A stretch of 13,183 nucleotides of DNA, from positions 1-13,183 of the forward strand of contig JAGVXJ010000076.1 in the NCBI GenBank assembly GCA_018303895.1, written 5' to 3'. This stretch comes from Candidatus Pacearchaeota archaeon (lineage in GTDB: Archaea > Nanobdellota > Nanobdellia > Pacearchaeales > GW2011-AR1). Positions within the stretch are counted from its first letter, which is position 1. Each line of letters begins with the position of its first letter. Under the pieces are notes generated by a model. It did not search any database. It was given only the letters and a program-made list of their open reading frames with translations, and was not told the DNA's origin. This document shows positions 6,801 through 12,945 of the stretch, in pieces. A program made the position numbers and the translations under genes.

Positions 6801-7005
6801 TGATCCTGAACTTGGTGGTTTTGTTAAAGATGATTCTTTGGTTCCAACTAACGGAAACGGAAAAAATGGAAATCATTCCGACGGCAAAGTTTCAAATACT
6901 CGCGGAGTAACTTGCAAGGATTGTGGAAATTTAATGACTCAAACTGGTCCGAATTGTTTTTCATGCAATTCCTGCGGGGATAAAGTTGGGGGTTGTGGAT
7001 TATGA
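3868..7005 (+). CDS. nrdJ: Adenosylcobalamin-dependent (class II) ribonucleotide reductase
   Basis: This enzyme reduces ribonucleotides to deoxyribonucleotides with a thiyl radical formed from adenosylcobalamin. The 1045-residue chain contains 'FNSPVQFNSG' (about 208-217) and the redox cysteine region CHACF (C254, C257). It also has the Gly/Ser-rich segment 'SAGSGIGQNIGVLRGEGEPL', the catalytic NPCSE motif (radical Cys 463, Glu 465), the second redox Cys at 474 in TSCNL, and 'LAPTGTISYLMG' near 645. A TSCPD-type domain follows (about 825-930). The C-terminal tail holds six Cys (1016, 1019, 1030, 1033, 1036, 1043), which probably bind zinc and regenerate the active-site disulfide. A class I-style NrdB partner is not present in the window. 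The NPCSE motif plus TSCPD and the Cys-rich tail fit class II. No intein interrupts it. Start ATG 3868 overlaps the stop of the minicistron; the stop overlaps dut (ATGA). Confidence 0.95.
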   Translation: MKYTKFPVDDYIPDRHLEISKSYDLVKSQALDIERLNSAVKAGEIKIYEHKGNQYLDRFDIGRVYHNDIPEKKGITIERYFTEGVDNIKDSVGSWAPRVVEIKEKKEDGTQRVVFRMDDATFPVSWDDNDARIVANKYFFKPKKEDWKQKMVDKIGVDHENSLYHLATRVSNFFAEEGNKLGYFATEEDKTNFRDELLWLQLNRKFAFNSPVQFNSGIHNEYGIEGNKSGNFFKNPETGEIETTPFGEYVHPQCHACFIAGPQDDLEKIASHMGDETRVFSAGSGIGQNIGVLRGEGEPLSGGGKSSGSMSFLKTYDSNAGSVKSGGKSRRAARMTQMRYTHPDIFSFVEDKVEEDHKALILMEAGYSSGMDGEAYSTVGYQNTNLSVRLDDFFFEQLNKGGEIELYNIVDGSIAGKVSADYLMKKIAYGSWRIGDPGAVYESKVDQMHTCPNSGRQNASNPCSEYMFLDDTSCNLASMNILAFSDSNGNLNVKNYSHAARLIEIALDIANNAASYPIKRIAEISPEYRTTGLGYGNLGSFIMRNGFAYDSDEGRALAGAITALTTGIAYETSAELSEHLGSFVHFEFNKRPMMEVMKKHQDSLEKILWNHVPENLKTKVIESWKNVLERGEKVGFRNAQATVLAPTGTISYLMGSSDATGIEPSISLVIEKNLAGGGKLILTNREIENALKNLGYSEGQVKDVRTFLEKRKTIFGAPHLNPDHYKVFDTAFGDASGQGSIAIEGHIKMMAAAQPFISGGISKTINMPNSATVKDIYDGFVLGYKLGLKGLTPFRDGSKPSSALGFGDKSFVKLKRGEKEDLPSTGSSFRHEFRIGGVPFLLNIGEYSDGRPGEVVMNCYSDSMLGNLLKSVGIDASTALKDGVKLERLASKWIGSQFEPNGFVTIDNPKGSHPYIKSCLSIKDFLGRFLLLNYLGKTEFATEPEKVDMKNLRGFKNGAFKTYKRMSIDDWNFEQVINDPELGGFVKDDSLVPTNGNGKNGNHSDGKVSNTRGVTCKDCGNLMTQTGPNCFSCNSCGDKVGGCGL

Positions 7006-7448
7006 TTAATTCTGAAATAAAATTAAAAATTAAAAAACTTCACAACGACGCGATAATTCCTCATTATGTTCACGACGGTGATGCTGGTTTAGATTTATAT
7101 TCTGTTGAAGAAGTTTTAATTTTTCCGAATGAAAGAAAGATTATTCCGACGGGAATTTCTATGGAATTTCCTCAAGGCTATGTTGCACTAATTTGGGACA
7201 AAAGTGGTCTTGCTGGGAATTATGGATTGAAAGTTATGGGTGGTGTGATAGATTGTAATTATCGAGGAGAATACAAAGTTATTTTATTTAATACCTCTAA
7301 CAAAGAATATCTTGTGAAAAAAGGAGAGAAGATTGCTCAGCTTTTAATTCAACCAGTAATTCGGGCAGAGATTGAAGAAACATCAAATCTTTCAGATAGT
7401 ATTCGCGGAGAAGGTGGATTTGGAAGTACTGGACTGAAAAAGAATTGA
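7002..7448 (+). CDS. dut: Deoxyuridine 5'-triphosphate nucleotidohydrolase (dUTPase)
   Basis: The enzyme hydrolyses dUTP to dUMP and diphosphate, keeping uracil out of DNA and supplying dUMP for dTTP synthesis. All five motifs of the trimeric dUTPase family are visible in this 148-residue protein: DAGLDLYS (motif 1), DKSGLA (motif 2, with Asp-Lys in place of the usual Arg), GVIDCNYRGEYKV (motif 3, catalytic Asp and Tyr), KGEKIAQLLIQP (motif 4) and RGEGGFGSTG (motif 5, nucleotide-binding tail). An in-frame TTG three codons upstream exists, but the ATG at 7002 overlaps the nrdJ stop (ATGA), the coupling seen elsewhere in this genome. The related dCTP deaminases share the fold, but the GVIDxxYRG and GGFGSTG motifs favour dUTPase. 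It is the last gene of the deoxynucleotide operon. Confidence 0.93.
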   Translation: MINSEIKLKIKKLHNDAIIPHYVHDGDAGLDLYSVEEVLIFPNERKIIPTGISMEFPQGYVALIWDKSGLAGNYGLKVMGGVIDCNYRGEYKVILFNTSNKEYLVKKGEKIAQLLIQPVIRAEIEETSNLSDSIRGEGGFGSTGLKKN

Positions 7449-7455
7449 TATAAAA

Positions 7456-7464
7456 TTTATAAAC
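7456..7464 (+). promoter_or_regulatory. TATA box of the thioredoxin gene
   Basis: TTTATAAAC is centred 25 nt before the ATG at 7485, predicting a leaderless mRNA. Thioredoxin is therefore transcribed on its own, although it lies only 36 nt after dut. Confidence 0.65.
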
Positions 7465-7484
7465 CTCTTTTTTCTATTGTGTGA

Positions 7485-7802
7485 ATGAGTTCAGTTCCAG
7501 AATTAACAAGTCATGAATTTCCCCAATTTATTGAGAAGGGTTTAGTGCTAATTGATTTTTTTGCAGAATGGTGTATGCCGTGCATAATGATGGGACCAAT
7601 TGTTGACGATATGAGTCAAAAGTTTAAAGGAAAAATTAAATTTGGAAAGGTTAATGTTGACGACAGCAACGAGCTTGCGGGAAAATTTGCAGTTAGTTCT
7701 ATTCCATGTTTTATTCTTTTCAAAGACGGAAAACTTTTAGAAAAATTTGTTGGTGGAATGCCTGAAGAAGATTTTGCGGAAAGATTACAGAAATTTGTAT
7801 AA
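7485..7802 (+). CDS. trxA: Thioredoxin with CMPC active site
   Basis: Thioredoxin reduces disulfides in partner proteins, including ribonucleotide reductase. This 105-residue protein is a single thioredoxin fold. The strand VLIDFFAEWCMPC leads to the active site (C30 and C33). The middle contains 'FGKVNVDDSNELAGKFAVSSIP', and the end 'FILFKDGKLLEKFVGG' is typical of thioredoxins. Two deviations stand out. The active site is WCMPC rather than WCGPC, and the cis-proline is followed by Cys (SIPC) where Thr is usual, which puts a third Cys beside the active site. The location after nrdR-nrdJ-dut suggests that it is an electron donor for the class II reductase, though a glutaredoxin-like or NrdH-like role cannot be excluded. 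No thioredoxin reductase gene is in the window. Confidence 0.92.
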   Translation: MSSVPELTSHEFPQFIEKGLVLIDFFAEWCMPCIMMGPIVDDMSQKFKGKIKFGKVNVDDSNELAGKFAVSSIPCFILFKDGKLLEKFVGGMPEEDFAERLQKFV

Positions 7803-7842
7803 TCTTTCAGTAATTCATTGCGACAAATTAATGAGAAGTTAA

Positions 7843-7885
7843 GGAAATTTTTGTAAAAGATTTGATTTCTATTTTTTAAATTTCC
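7843..7885 (+). terminator. Inverted repeat and T-run downstream of thioredoxin, putative terminator
   Basis: A perfect 8-bp inverted repeat, GGAAATTT (7843-7850) and AAATTTCC (7878-7885), encloses a 27-nt segment with a TTCTATTTTTT run. It lies 40-80 nt after the thioredoxin stop. The T-run is the more likely signal; the repeat is AT-rich and weak. Confidence 0.3.
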
Positions 7886-7941
7886 ATTGCTGAAATTGAA
7901 GAACAATTTCGCGTATGTTTTTAAATTCGTTCAAATCTCAA

Positions 7942-8015
7942 TGACCCCGACGAGATTTGAACTCGCGACGACTAGATTAAAAGTCTAGTGCTCTACCAGG
8001 CTGAGCTACGGGGCC
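7942..8015 (-). tRNA. tRNA-Lys (anticodon UUU)
   Basis: The minus strand folds into a complete cloverleaf. The 7-bp acceptor stem GGCCCCG/CGGGGTC has one G-U pair; the D-stem is GCTC/GAGC with AGCCTGGTA loop; the anticodon stem is CTAGA/TCTAG with the seven-base loop CTTTTAA, giving anticodon TTT; and the T-stem is GCGAG/CTCGT with loop TTCAAAT. U8 and A9 are in place and the discriminator is A. CCA is not encoded and must be added after transcription, as is common in archaea. There is no intron. No TATA box lies at the expected distance upstream (about 8040-8050 is GC-rich); the nearest is beyond a truncated copy of the 5' end at 8087-8108, so the mature tRNA is probably cut from a longer precursor. 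Confidence 0.95.
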
Positions 8016-8105
8016 TTTGTTTGGGGCTTGAGTAGCGACGGACTGGTACGAACGAAATCTTTTTTTTATTTTTTGTGATTTCAGTTTACCAGGCTGAGCT
8101 ACGGG
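7994..8105. repeat. Direct repeat of the tRNA-Lys 5' region, 93-bp period
   Basis: The 19-mer taccaggctgagctacggg occurs at 7994-8012, inside the tRNA gene, and again at 8087-8105. Next come g and a respectively, then cc in both. The two copies bracket one 93-bp unit, as a tandem duplication that later decayed would. Confidence 0.8.
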
Positions 8106-8108
8106 ACC
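8087..8108 (-). pseudogene. Truncated copy of the tRNA-Lys 5' end
   Basis: Read on the minus strand, these 22 nt match the first 22 nt of tRNA-Lys with one change (GGT instead of GGC at the start). They cover the 5' acceptor strand, U8-A9, the 5' D-stem and the D-loop up to GGTA. The match then ends, and an A-rich stretch follows. No anticodon arm, T-arm or 3' acceptor strand is found before the intact gene. It is most simply a decayed tandem duplicate. It retains a well-placed TATA-like box (8131-8140), unlike the intact tRNA. Confidence 0.65.
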
Positions 8109-8130
8109 TTAATTAAATGAGAAATAATTG

Positions 8131-8140
8131 GTTTAAAAAA
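8131..8140 (-). promoter_or_regulatory. TATA box upstream of the truncated tRNA copy
   Basis: The minus strand reads TTTTTTAAAC, centred about 27 nt before position 8108. Transcription should start close to the first base of the truncated copy and read through it into the intact tRNA-Lys. Confidence 0.5.
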
Positions 8141-8197
8141 TGTTTGATTACTAATAAATTTCTGATTCTTCTAATGATTACAAAATATCACAATAAT

Positions 8198-8207
8198 AAA
8201 TATAAAC
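8198..8207 (+). promoter_or_regulatory. TATA box of the 176-residue hypothetical gene
   Basis: AAATATAAAC is centred 25 nt before the ATG at 8228, consistent with a leaderless mRNA. Confidence 0.65.
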
Positions 8208-8227
8208 TTGAATTTTCTTTTTGAGTC

Positions 8228-8758
8228 ATGAATGTCGGTGAATATCTTGAGAGTGTTAAAAAAATTGAGGAACATTTGACTAAAGAAGGATTGATTGATA
8301 GATGTTTAGATGTTGCCGTTAAATATGGAAATCATGTTCGGAATGTTCATGAATATCGAACTGAAACAATAGATAGATTTGAAGATGAAACTGTTTTAAT
8401 TAAGTACACTACTGGCGGAGGATACGGAAATATCAGTCGTATTGAATTACATTTGAAAGCTGAAAGTGGCTATGCCTTGGAAGCTGAGATTAGTGGTACA
8501 GAGCCTGGAAAAAAGTTTTTCAGAGATGAAAAATCCGAACAAAAACTTCCTTTGCCCTTTGTTGAACCTTGGAGTGTTGAGGTATATAAAAACGGAGATT
8601 GGGAAGGTTATCTTTCTCAGATTATTGCTACTGATAACTTTAAGGTTGAAAGAGAAGAGCAAAGAAAATTGGCAATAAAAAAGATTGGAGAAGAAAAGTT
8701 GAAAGCTGATTTAGAAAAAAAGATTAGTAATTCTTCTGCAGACAGATTTTCTTTTTAA
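8228..8758 (+). CDS. Hypothetical protein, alpha-beta, function unknown
   Basis: I do not recognise this 176-residue soluble protein. It has an N-terminal helix (residues 4-32, EYLESVKKIEEHLTKEGLID). A middle part with alternating beta strands follows, from about 50 to 125 (for example ETVLIKYTTGGG, ISRIELHLKAE, GYALEAEISG, WSVEVYKNG). The C-terminus is a charged helix (about 140-168). There is no signal peptide, membrane segment, Cys pair or evident catalytic motif. It is a single-gene unit with its own TATA box and stops 56 nt before the next gene, which also has its own promoter. Codon use resembles the rest of the window. Confidence 0.75.
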   Translation: MNVGEYLESVKKIEEHLTKEGLIDRCLDVAVKYGNHVRNVHEYRTETIDRFEDETVLIKYTTGGGYGNISRIELHLKAESGYALEAEISGTEPGKKFFRDEKSEQKLPLPFVEPWSVEVYKNGDWEGYLSQIIATDNFKVEREEQRKLAIKKIGEEKLKADLEKKISNSSADRFSF

Positions 8759-8784
8759 TTTCTTACAAAAATTAATTTCAAAGA

Positions 8785-8794
8785 ATATTTAAAC
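8785..8794 (+). promoter_or_regulatory. TATA box of the 169-residue hypothetical gene
   Basis: ATATTTAAAC is centred 25 nt before the ATG at 8815, again predicting a leaderless mRNA. Confidence 0.65.
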
Positions 8795-8814
8795 TACTTC
8801 TTCTTTAACGAATT

Positions 8815-9324
8815 ATGTCAGAAAAAGAGAAGGTGTATGGTAGTAAAATAAAATATGGTGGAACTTTCAAGTTTACCGATGCTTATGAATATGCTTATTT
8901 GTGGTTGATTGAAGAAGATTTCGACGTCGTTGAAGATCAATACATGGAAAAAATTACTGGACCGGAAACAAGAAACCTGACAATAAAATGGACAGCCAAA
9001 AAAAAATTCTCCGACTATTTTCAATATGAACTTAATATAGAATTTAAATTAGTCGCGATGTCAAAAACGGAAATCACTGACCCTAACGGAAAAAAAATTT
9101 CAGCAAATAAAGGAACTTTTGAAGTGATTATTAAAGGCAATTTGATTAAAGATAGAAATAATAAATTTGACCCCGAATCTGGTTGGGACAGATGGATGCA
9201 AAAAATTTACGAAAAATGGATTTTGCCGGACAGAATTGAATATTTGCAGGAAGAAACAATGAAACTTTGCGACGATTTTCTGGCGGCTATGAGAAATCAT
9301 TTCGAAATGTGGGCTAGAAGATAG
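8815..9324 (+). CDS. Conserved-looking archaeal hypothetical protein
   Basis: This 169-residue protein begins with a polar stretch, then 'FKFTDAYEYAYLWLIEEDFDVVEDQYMEK'. Beta strands follow with 'NLTIKWTAKKKFSDYFQYELNIEFKL' (about 54-79), then 'GKKISANKGTFEVIIKGNLIKD' (about 93-114). It ends in a helical part with many aromatic residues (WDRWMQKIYEKWILPDRIEY, then a helix to the end). The order of a W-rich helix, an amphipathic sheet with 'IKWTAKKK..DYF', and a C-terminal helix with 'YEKWI' resembles a small uncharacterised family I have seen in DPANN-type archaeal proteomes. That is a memory-based impression and gives no function. No membrane segment or catalytic signature is visible. Single-gene unit. 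Confidence 0.75.
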   Translation: MSEKEKVYGSKIKYGGTFKFTDAYEYAYLWLIEEDFDVVEDQYMEKITGPETRNLTIKWTAKKKFSDYFQYELNIEFKLVAMSKTEITDPNGKKISANKGTFEVIIKGNLIKDRNNKFDPESGWDRWMQKIYEKWILPDRIEYLQEETMKLCDDFLAAMRNHFEMWARR

Positions 9325-9371
9325 AATTTTTGTTCTTTTATTTTAGTTATATTTTTACTCTTTTTTCTTCT
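9325..9371 (+). terminator. T-rich terminator region before rpoH
   Basis: Several T-runs (TTTTTG, CTTTTATTTTAG, ATATTTTTAC, CTTTTTTCTTC) follow the stop at 9324. Repeated T-runs without hairpins are the typical archaeal termination signal. Confidence 0.5.
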
Positions 9372-9436
9372 GAAAAAGGAAACATTTTTAAACCACTTTT
9401 TGGTATCTTTTATTATCCGCAAGTTGCTAATACTAT

Positions 9437-9480
9437 TAAATATAATTTGCAGATGTTTAAAAATCTCCCGTCGGTGAAAA
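9437..9480 (+). promoter_or_regulatory. Promoter and ribosome-binding region of rpoH-rpoB
   Basis: Two TATA-like words compete. TTAAATATAA (9437-9446) would give a leader of about 14 nt containing GGTGA (9473-9477), which matches part of the archaeal Shine-Dalgarno sequence but is only 3 nt from the ATG. TTTAAAAAT (9455-9463) is 22 nt before the ATG and would give a leaderless mRNA. A further word, TTTTTAAAC, lies near 9386. The start site cannot be settled from sequence. Confidence 0.45.
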
Positions 9481-9687
9481 ATGCATAATCTACAACCAAA
9501 ACATACCAAGATAAGTGAAAAAGATGCTGAAGAGATTCTTAAATCACTGAATATTTCTAAACCCCAACTTCCAAAAATTTTAATTAACGACGCTGCTTTG
9601 CCCGAAGGATGTGCATTGGGAGATGTCATCAAGGTTGAAAGAAAAGAAGAAGAGAAAGTAAATGTGTTCTATCGGGTTGTTGTATAA
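9481..9687 (+). CDS. rpoH: DNA-directed RNA polymerase subunit H (Rpo5)
   Basis: RpoH is the archaeal counterpart of the C-terminal domain of eukaryotic RPB5 and sits at the downstream DNA side of RNA polymerase. The 68-residue protein has the family signature. Near the start is H-x3-PKH (HNLQPKHTKIS), followed by a helix with 'EKDAEEILKSLNI'. The rest is QLPKI, an acidic-Pro segment, 'LGDVIKVERKEE' and the conserved ending FYRVVV. Length is at the short end for the family but complete. The 'DPxxKxLGAKPGDVIKI' segment is modified here to 'DAALPEGCALGDVIKV'. Its TAA shares one base with the rpoB ATG (TAATG), so translation of the two subunits is coupled. Placement directly before rpoB is the usual archaeal order. 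Confidence 0.93.
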   Translation: MHNLQPKHTKISEKDAEEILKSLNISKPQLPKILINDAALPEGCALGDVIKVERKEEEKVNVFYRVVV

Positions 9688-12600
9688 TGGTAAAAAATAA
9701 TCATCTCGTCGTGAAAAAATATCTTCAAGGTCACTCACTTGTTGAATCGAATATTATTTCTTTTAATGATTTTATCGAACATAAAATGCAAGAAATTGTA
9801 GAAGAAGTTTCTGCCAGCATCGAGAATGATGAATTTGAAATTACTTTGGGAAAAATTTCTGTCGGAAAACCACAGGTTGTTGAGTCGGATGGAAGTGTTT
9901 CAAAAGTTCTTCCTTATGAAGCAAGATTAAGAAATTTAACCTATTCAGCGACGGTAACTTTAGAAATCACAGTTAAGAAAGATGGACAAGTCGATTCTGA
10001 AACTGTTGAAATCGGAAGAATTCCAATTATGGTTAAGAGTAAAGCTTGTAATACTTGGGGCATGAATAAAGAACAGCTTATACAAAATTACAGCGATCCG
10101 TTGGATTATGGTGGTTATTTTATTGTTAATGGAAACGAAAGAGTTATGGTTATGGCTGAAGACTTGGCGGAAAATCAATCATTCATTGAAAAAGATTCGA
10201 GAGGAAATTTAATTTTGAGAATGTTTTCTTTAAGGGGAACTTACAGAATACCGACGGTGATTTCTGAAAATAAAGAAGGACTTTTTGAATTGTCTTTTAG
10301 CCGATTTAGAAATCTTCCAGCAATAGTTATTTTGAAAGCTTTGGGTTTGACTAAAGAATCTGATATCGCGAGATACATTGGAAAAGAAACTGATAGTGTT
10401 ATTGTTAATCTTTACGAGTTTGTAAATCTTGCAACTCCAGAGGATGCCATGCTTCATATCGCTGAGCAGACAAATTTGCAGGGTACAAAAAAAGAAATTC
10501 TTGACAGAGTTAAGCAAAGAGTTGATTCATATTTATTTCCACATATTGGTTTGAAAAAAGAAGACAGAATAAAAAAAGCAATTACTTTATGTAAATTAAT
10601 AAAACAATTTTTGATTGCAAAGGAAAATCCCGAGGGAATGATTACAGATAAAGATCATTACGCAAATAAAAGAGTTAGACTTTCTGGCGATCTTCTTTCA
10701 AGTTTGTTCAGAGTTAATCTAGGAATTTTAATTAGAGATATTCAATATTCTTTGCAAAAATCAGAAAAGAGAAAAAAGTTTTTTTCAATAAAAACTATCG
10801 CGAAATCGACGCTGTTTTCACACAGAGTTGAATCTGCAATTGCAACTGGTTCTTGGACTGGAATGCGTTCAGGAATTACGCAGAACATGGATAAGACAAA
10901 TTATTTAGCAACAATTTCTCAGTTGCAGAGAGTTTCAAGTATGTTGAAATCTGATCAGGAAAATTTCAGAGCAAGAACTCTGCATCCAACACATTACGGA
11001 AGATTCTGTCCGATTGAAACACCAGAGGGAACTGAAATTGGTTTGAGAAAAAATCTTGCGATATTAAGTAGAATTTCTACTGAAGTTAAATTTGACCAGG
11101 ATAAATTTTTGAAAGAACTTGAAGAGCTTGGAATGGACAAGACTGGTTTCGAAGGAAAAGAAGTTTTCTTCAACGGAATTTTTATTGGAAATGTTACTGA
11201 ACCATTAAGTTTTATTTCGTCATTAAGAGAAAAAAGAAGAATGCAACAACTTCCATTGCAAATGAATTTCAGATATGATGATGTCTTCGGACTTGTTTTG
11301 ATAACTACTGAAGTTGGAAGAGCATTAAGACCATTAATTATTGTTGAGAGTGGAATTTCAAGACTTAAAGACGAGCATTTGATAAAATTACAACAGAATG
11401 AAATTTCTTGGAAAGATTTGATTGATGAAAAAATTATTGAATATCTCGACGCTGGTGAAGAAGAAAATGCTTTGGTTGCTTTGTACAAAGAAGAAATTAC
11501 TATGAATCACACTCATCTTGAGATTGACTCTATGGATTTGTTCGGTGTTGTAACTTCACTTGTTCCATACGGAAATCATGATCAGTCGTCGAGACTTAAC
11601 AGAGGAAGTAAGACACAGAAGCAGGCACTTGGTTTGTATTCTGCAAATTATCTTTGTAGACTTGATACTGATGTAAGTATTTTACAATATCCACAAAAAC
11701 CAATTGTTAGAAGTTTTGTTTATGATACTTTGAATACTTATCCTGCAGGACAGAATCTTGTCGTCGCTATTATGACTTATGAAGGATATAATATGGAAGA
11801 TGCTTTGATTCTTAACAAAGGAAGTTTGGATAGAGGAATGGGGCGAAGTTATTATTTCAGACCTTATTCTGCAGTAGAAATGAATTATGCTGGTGGACTG
11901 AAAGATGAAATTCTTGTTCCAGATAAAGACACTTCTGGTTATAGAACAGAAGCAAGTTATAGACTTTTAGAAAATGATGGAATTGTTTATCCCGAGGCTG
12001 AAGCTGGCGAGGGCGAAGTTTTAATTGGAAAATCTTCACCACCGAAATTCCTTTCAGAAGCAAGAGAAATTTCTGTTAGAACAAAGAAAGAATCAAGTGT
12101 TACAATGAGACAAGAGGAAAAAGGAGTTGTTGATTCTGTTTTCATTTCTATGGATAAAGAAGGAAACAAGATTGTTCAGATGAGAACAAGAGATTTAAGA
12201 ATTCCAGAACTTGGAGATAAATTTGCTACAGCTCATGGTCAGAAGGGAGTTATTGGTGCAATTATTCCTGAAGCAGATATTCCTTTCACGTCGAGGGGAA
12301 TCAGACCAGATGTTCTTTTCAATCCACATGGTTTGCCGGGACGTATGACTGTTGGTTATTTATTAGAATTACTCGGAGGAAAAGTTGGATGTTTGAGAGG
12401 AGAAAATGTCGACGGAACTTCATTCTCTGGAGAAAGCAAAAAGGAACTTGAAGACCAGCTGAAGAAAATGGGATTCAGATACGACGGAAAAGAAACTATG
12501 TACAACGGAGTTACTGGTAAAAGATTCGAAGCAAAAATTTTCGTCGGAAATCTTTATTACTTAAAATTGAAATATATGGTTGGTAACAAACTTCACGGAA

Positions 12601-12944
12601 GAGCTTCAGGAAAAATTGCTTTATTGACGAGACAACCTGTTGAAGGAAGATCAAGAGGTGGAGCATTGAGACTTGGAGAAATGGAACAGCAAGCATTAGT
12701 TGCACATGGTGCGTCGCTGTTGTTGAAAGAAAGATATGATTCAGATAAAGTTGTACTTCACATTTGTTCAAAATGCGGTTCAATTGCAATTGAAGATAAT
12801 ATTAGAAATAAAATTATTTGTCCAATTTGTTCGTCGGAAGAAGCCGAGCCGGTTGAAATTTCGTACGCTTTCAAATTGTTGCTTGAAGAATTACAAGGAC
12901 TTCATATTCATACTAAATTTAAATTAAAAAACAAATACGAATAA
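9687..12944 (+). CDS. rpoB: DNA-directed RNA polymerase subunit B (Rpo2), undivided
   Basis: This is the second-largest, catalytic-cleft subunit of archaeal RNA polymerase. At 1085 residues it corresponds to the complete B subunit; many euryarchaea split it into B'' and B'. Visible signatures are the early 'GGYFIVNGNERVMVMAEDLAENQ' region, then 'ARTLHPTHYGRFCPIETPEGTEIGLRKNLA' with the PETPEG-type turn. Later come 'PYGNHDQSSRLNRGSKTQKQ', GYNMEDA (residues 700-706, near the catalytic centre) and 'IPELGDKFATAHGQKGVIG'. The LPGRMTVGYLLE and 'RQPVEGRSRGGALRLGEME' segments contact the active centre and the largest subunit. A C-terminal zinc site has C1027-x2-C1030 and C1045-x2-C1048. It overlaps rpoH by one base. 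No intein or frameshift is seen. The next gene, one base after the stop, is not rpoA1. Confidence 0.96.
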   Translation: MVKNNHLVVKKYLQGHSLVESNIISFNDFIEHKMQEIVEEVSASIENDEFEITLGKISVGKPQVVESDGSVSKVLPYEARLRNLTYSATVTLEITVKKDGQVDSETVEIGRIPIMVKSKACNTWGMNKEQLIQNYSDPLDYGGYFIVNGNERVMVMAEDLAENQSFIEKDSRGNLILRMFSLRGTYRIPTVISENKEGLFELSFSRFRNLPAIVILKALGLTKESDIARYIGKETDSVIVNLYEFVNLATPEDAMLHIAEQTNLQGTKKEILDRVKQRVDSYLFPHIGLKKEDRIKKAITLCKLIKQFLIAKENPEGMITDKDHYANKRVRLSGDLLSSLFRVNLGILIRDIQYSLQKSEKRKKFFSIKTIAKSTLFSHRVESAIATGSWTGMRSGITQNMDKTNYLATISQLQRVSSMLKSDQENFRARTLHPTHYGRFCPIETPEGTEIGLRKNLAILSRISTEVKFDQDKFLKELEELGMDKTGFEGKEVFFNGIFIGNVTEPLSFISSLREKRRMQQLPLQMNFRYDDVFGLVLITTEVGRALRPLIIVESGISRLKDEHLIKLQQNEISWKDLIDEKIIEYLDAGEEENALVALYKEEITMNHTHLEIDSMDLFGVVTSLVPYGNHDQSSRLNRGSKTQKQALGLYSANYLCRLDTDVSILQYPQKPIVRSFVYDTLNTYPAGQNLVVAIMTYEGYNMEDALILNKGSLDRGMGRSYYFRPYSAVEMNYAGGLKDEILVPDKDTSGYRTEASYRLLENDGIVYPEAEAGEGEVLIGKSSPPKFLSEAREISVRTKKESSVTMRQEEKGVVDSVFISMDKEGNKIVQMRTRDLRIPELGDKFATAHGQKGVIGAIIPEADIPFTSRGIRPDVLFNPHGLPGRMTVGYLLELLGGKVGCLRGENVDGTSFSGESKKELEDQLKKMGFRYDGKETMYNGVTGKRFEAKIFVGNLYYLKLKYMVGNKLHGRASGKIALLTRQPVEGRSRGGALRLGEMEQQALVAHGASLLLKERYDSDKVVLHICSKCGSIAIEDNIRNKIICPICSSEEAEPVEISYAFKLLLEELQGLHIHTKFKLKNKYE

Positions 12945-12945
12945 A

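Noticed and set aside
6993..7001. TTG start three codons upstream of dut
   Set aside because: The ATG at 7002 makes the ATGA overlap typical of this genome and begins at the conserved part of the protein.
8054..8082. Inverted repeat GAAATC/GATTTC between the two tRNA copies
   Set aside because: Six AT-rich pairs around a 17-nt loop are weak and can arise by chance in a T-rich stretch; no function follows from it.
8087..8108. Split-tRNA 5' piece as in Nanoarchaeum or Caldivirga
   Set aside because: The copy ends in the D-loop, is followed by A-rich sequence without a GC-rich leader or bulge-helix-bulge motif, and lies next to an intact gene it closely matches. A decayed duplicate is simpler.
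3868..12944. Inteins in nrdJ or rpoB
   Set aside because: All conserved motifs are continuous and both lengths are normal for the families; no intein splice motifs are seen.
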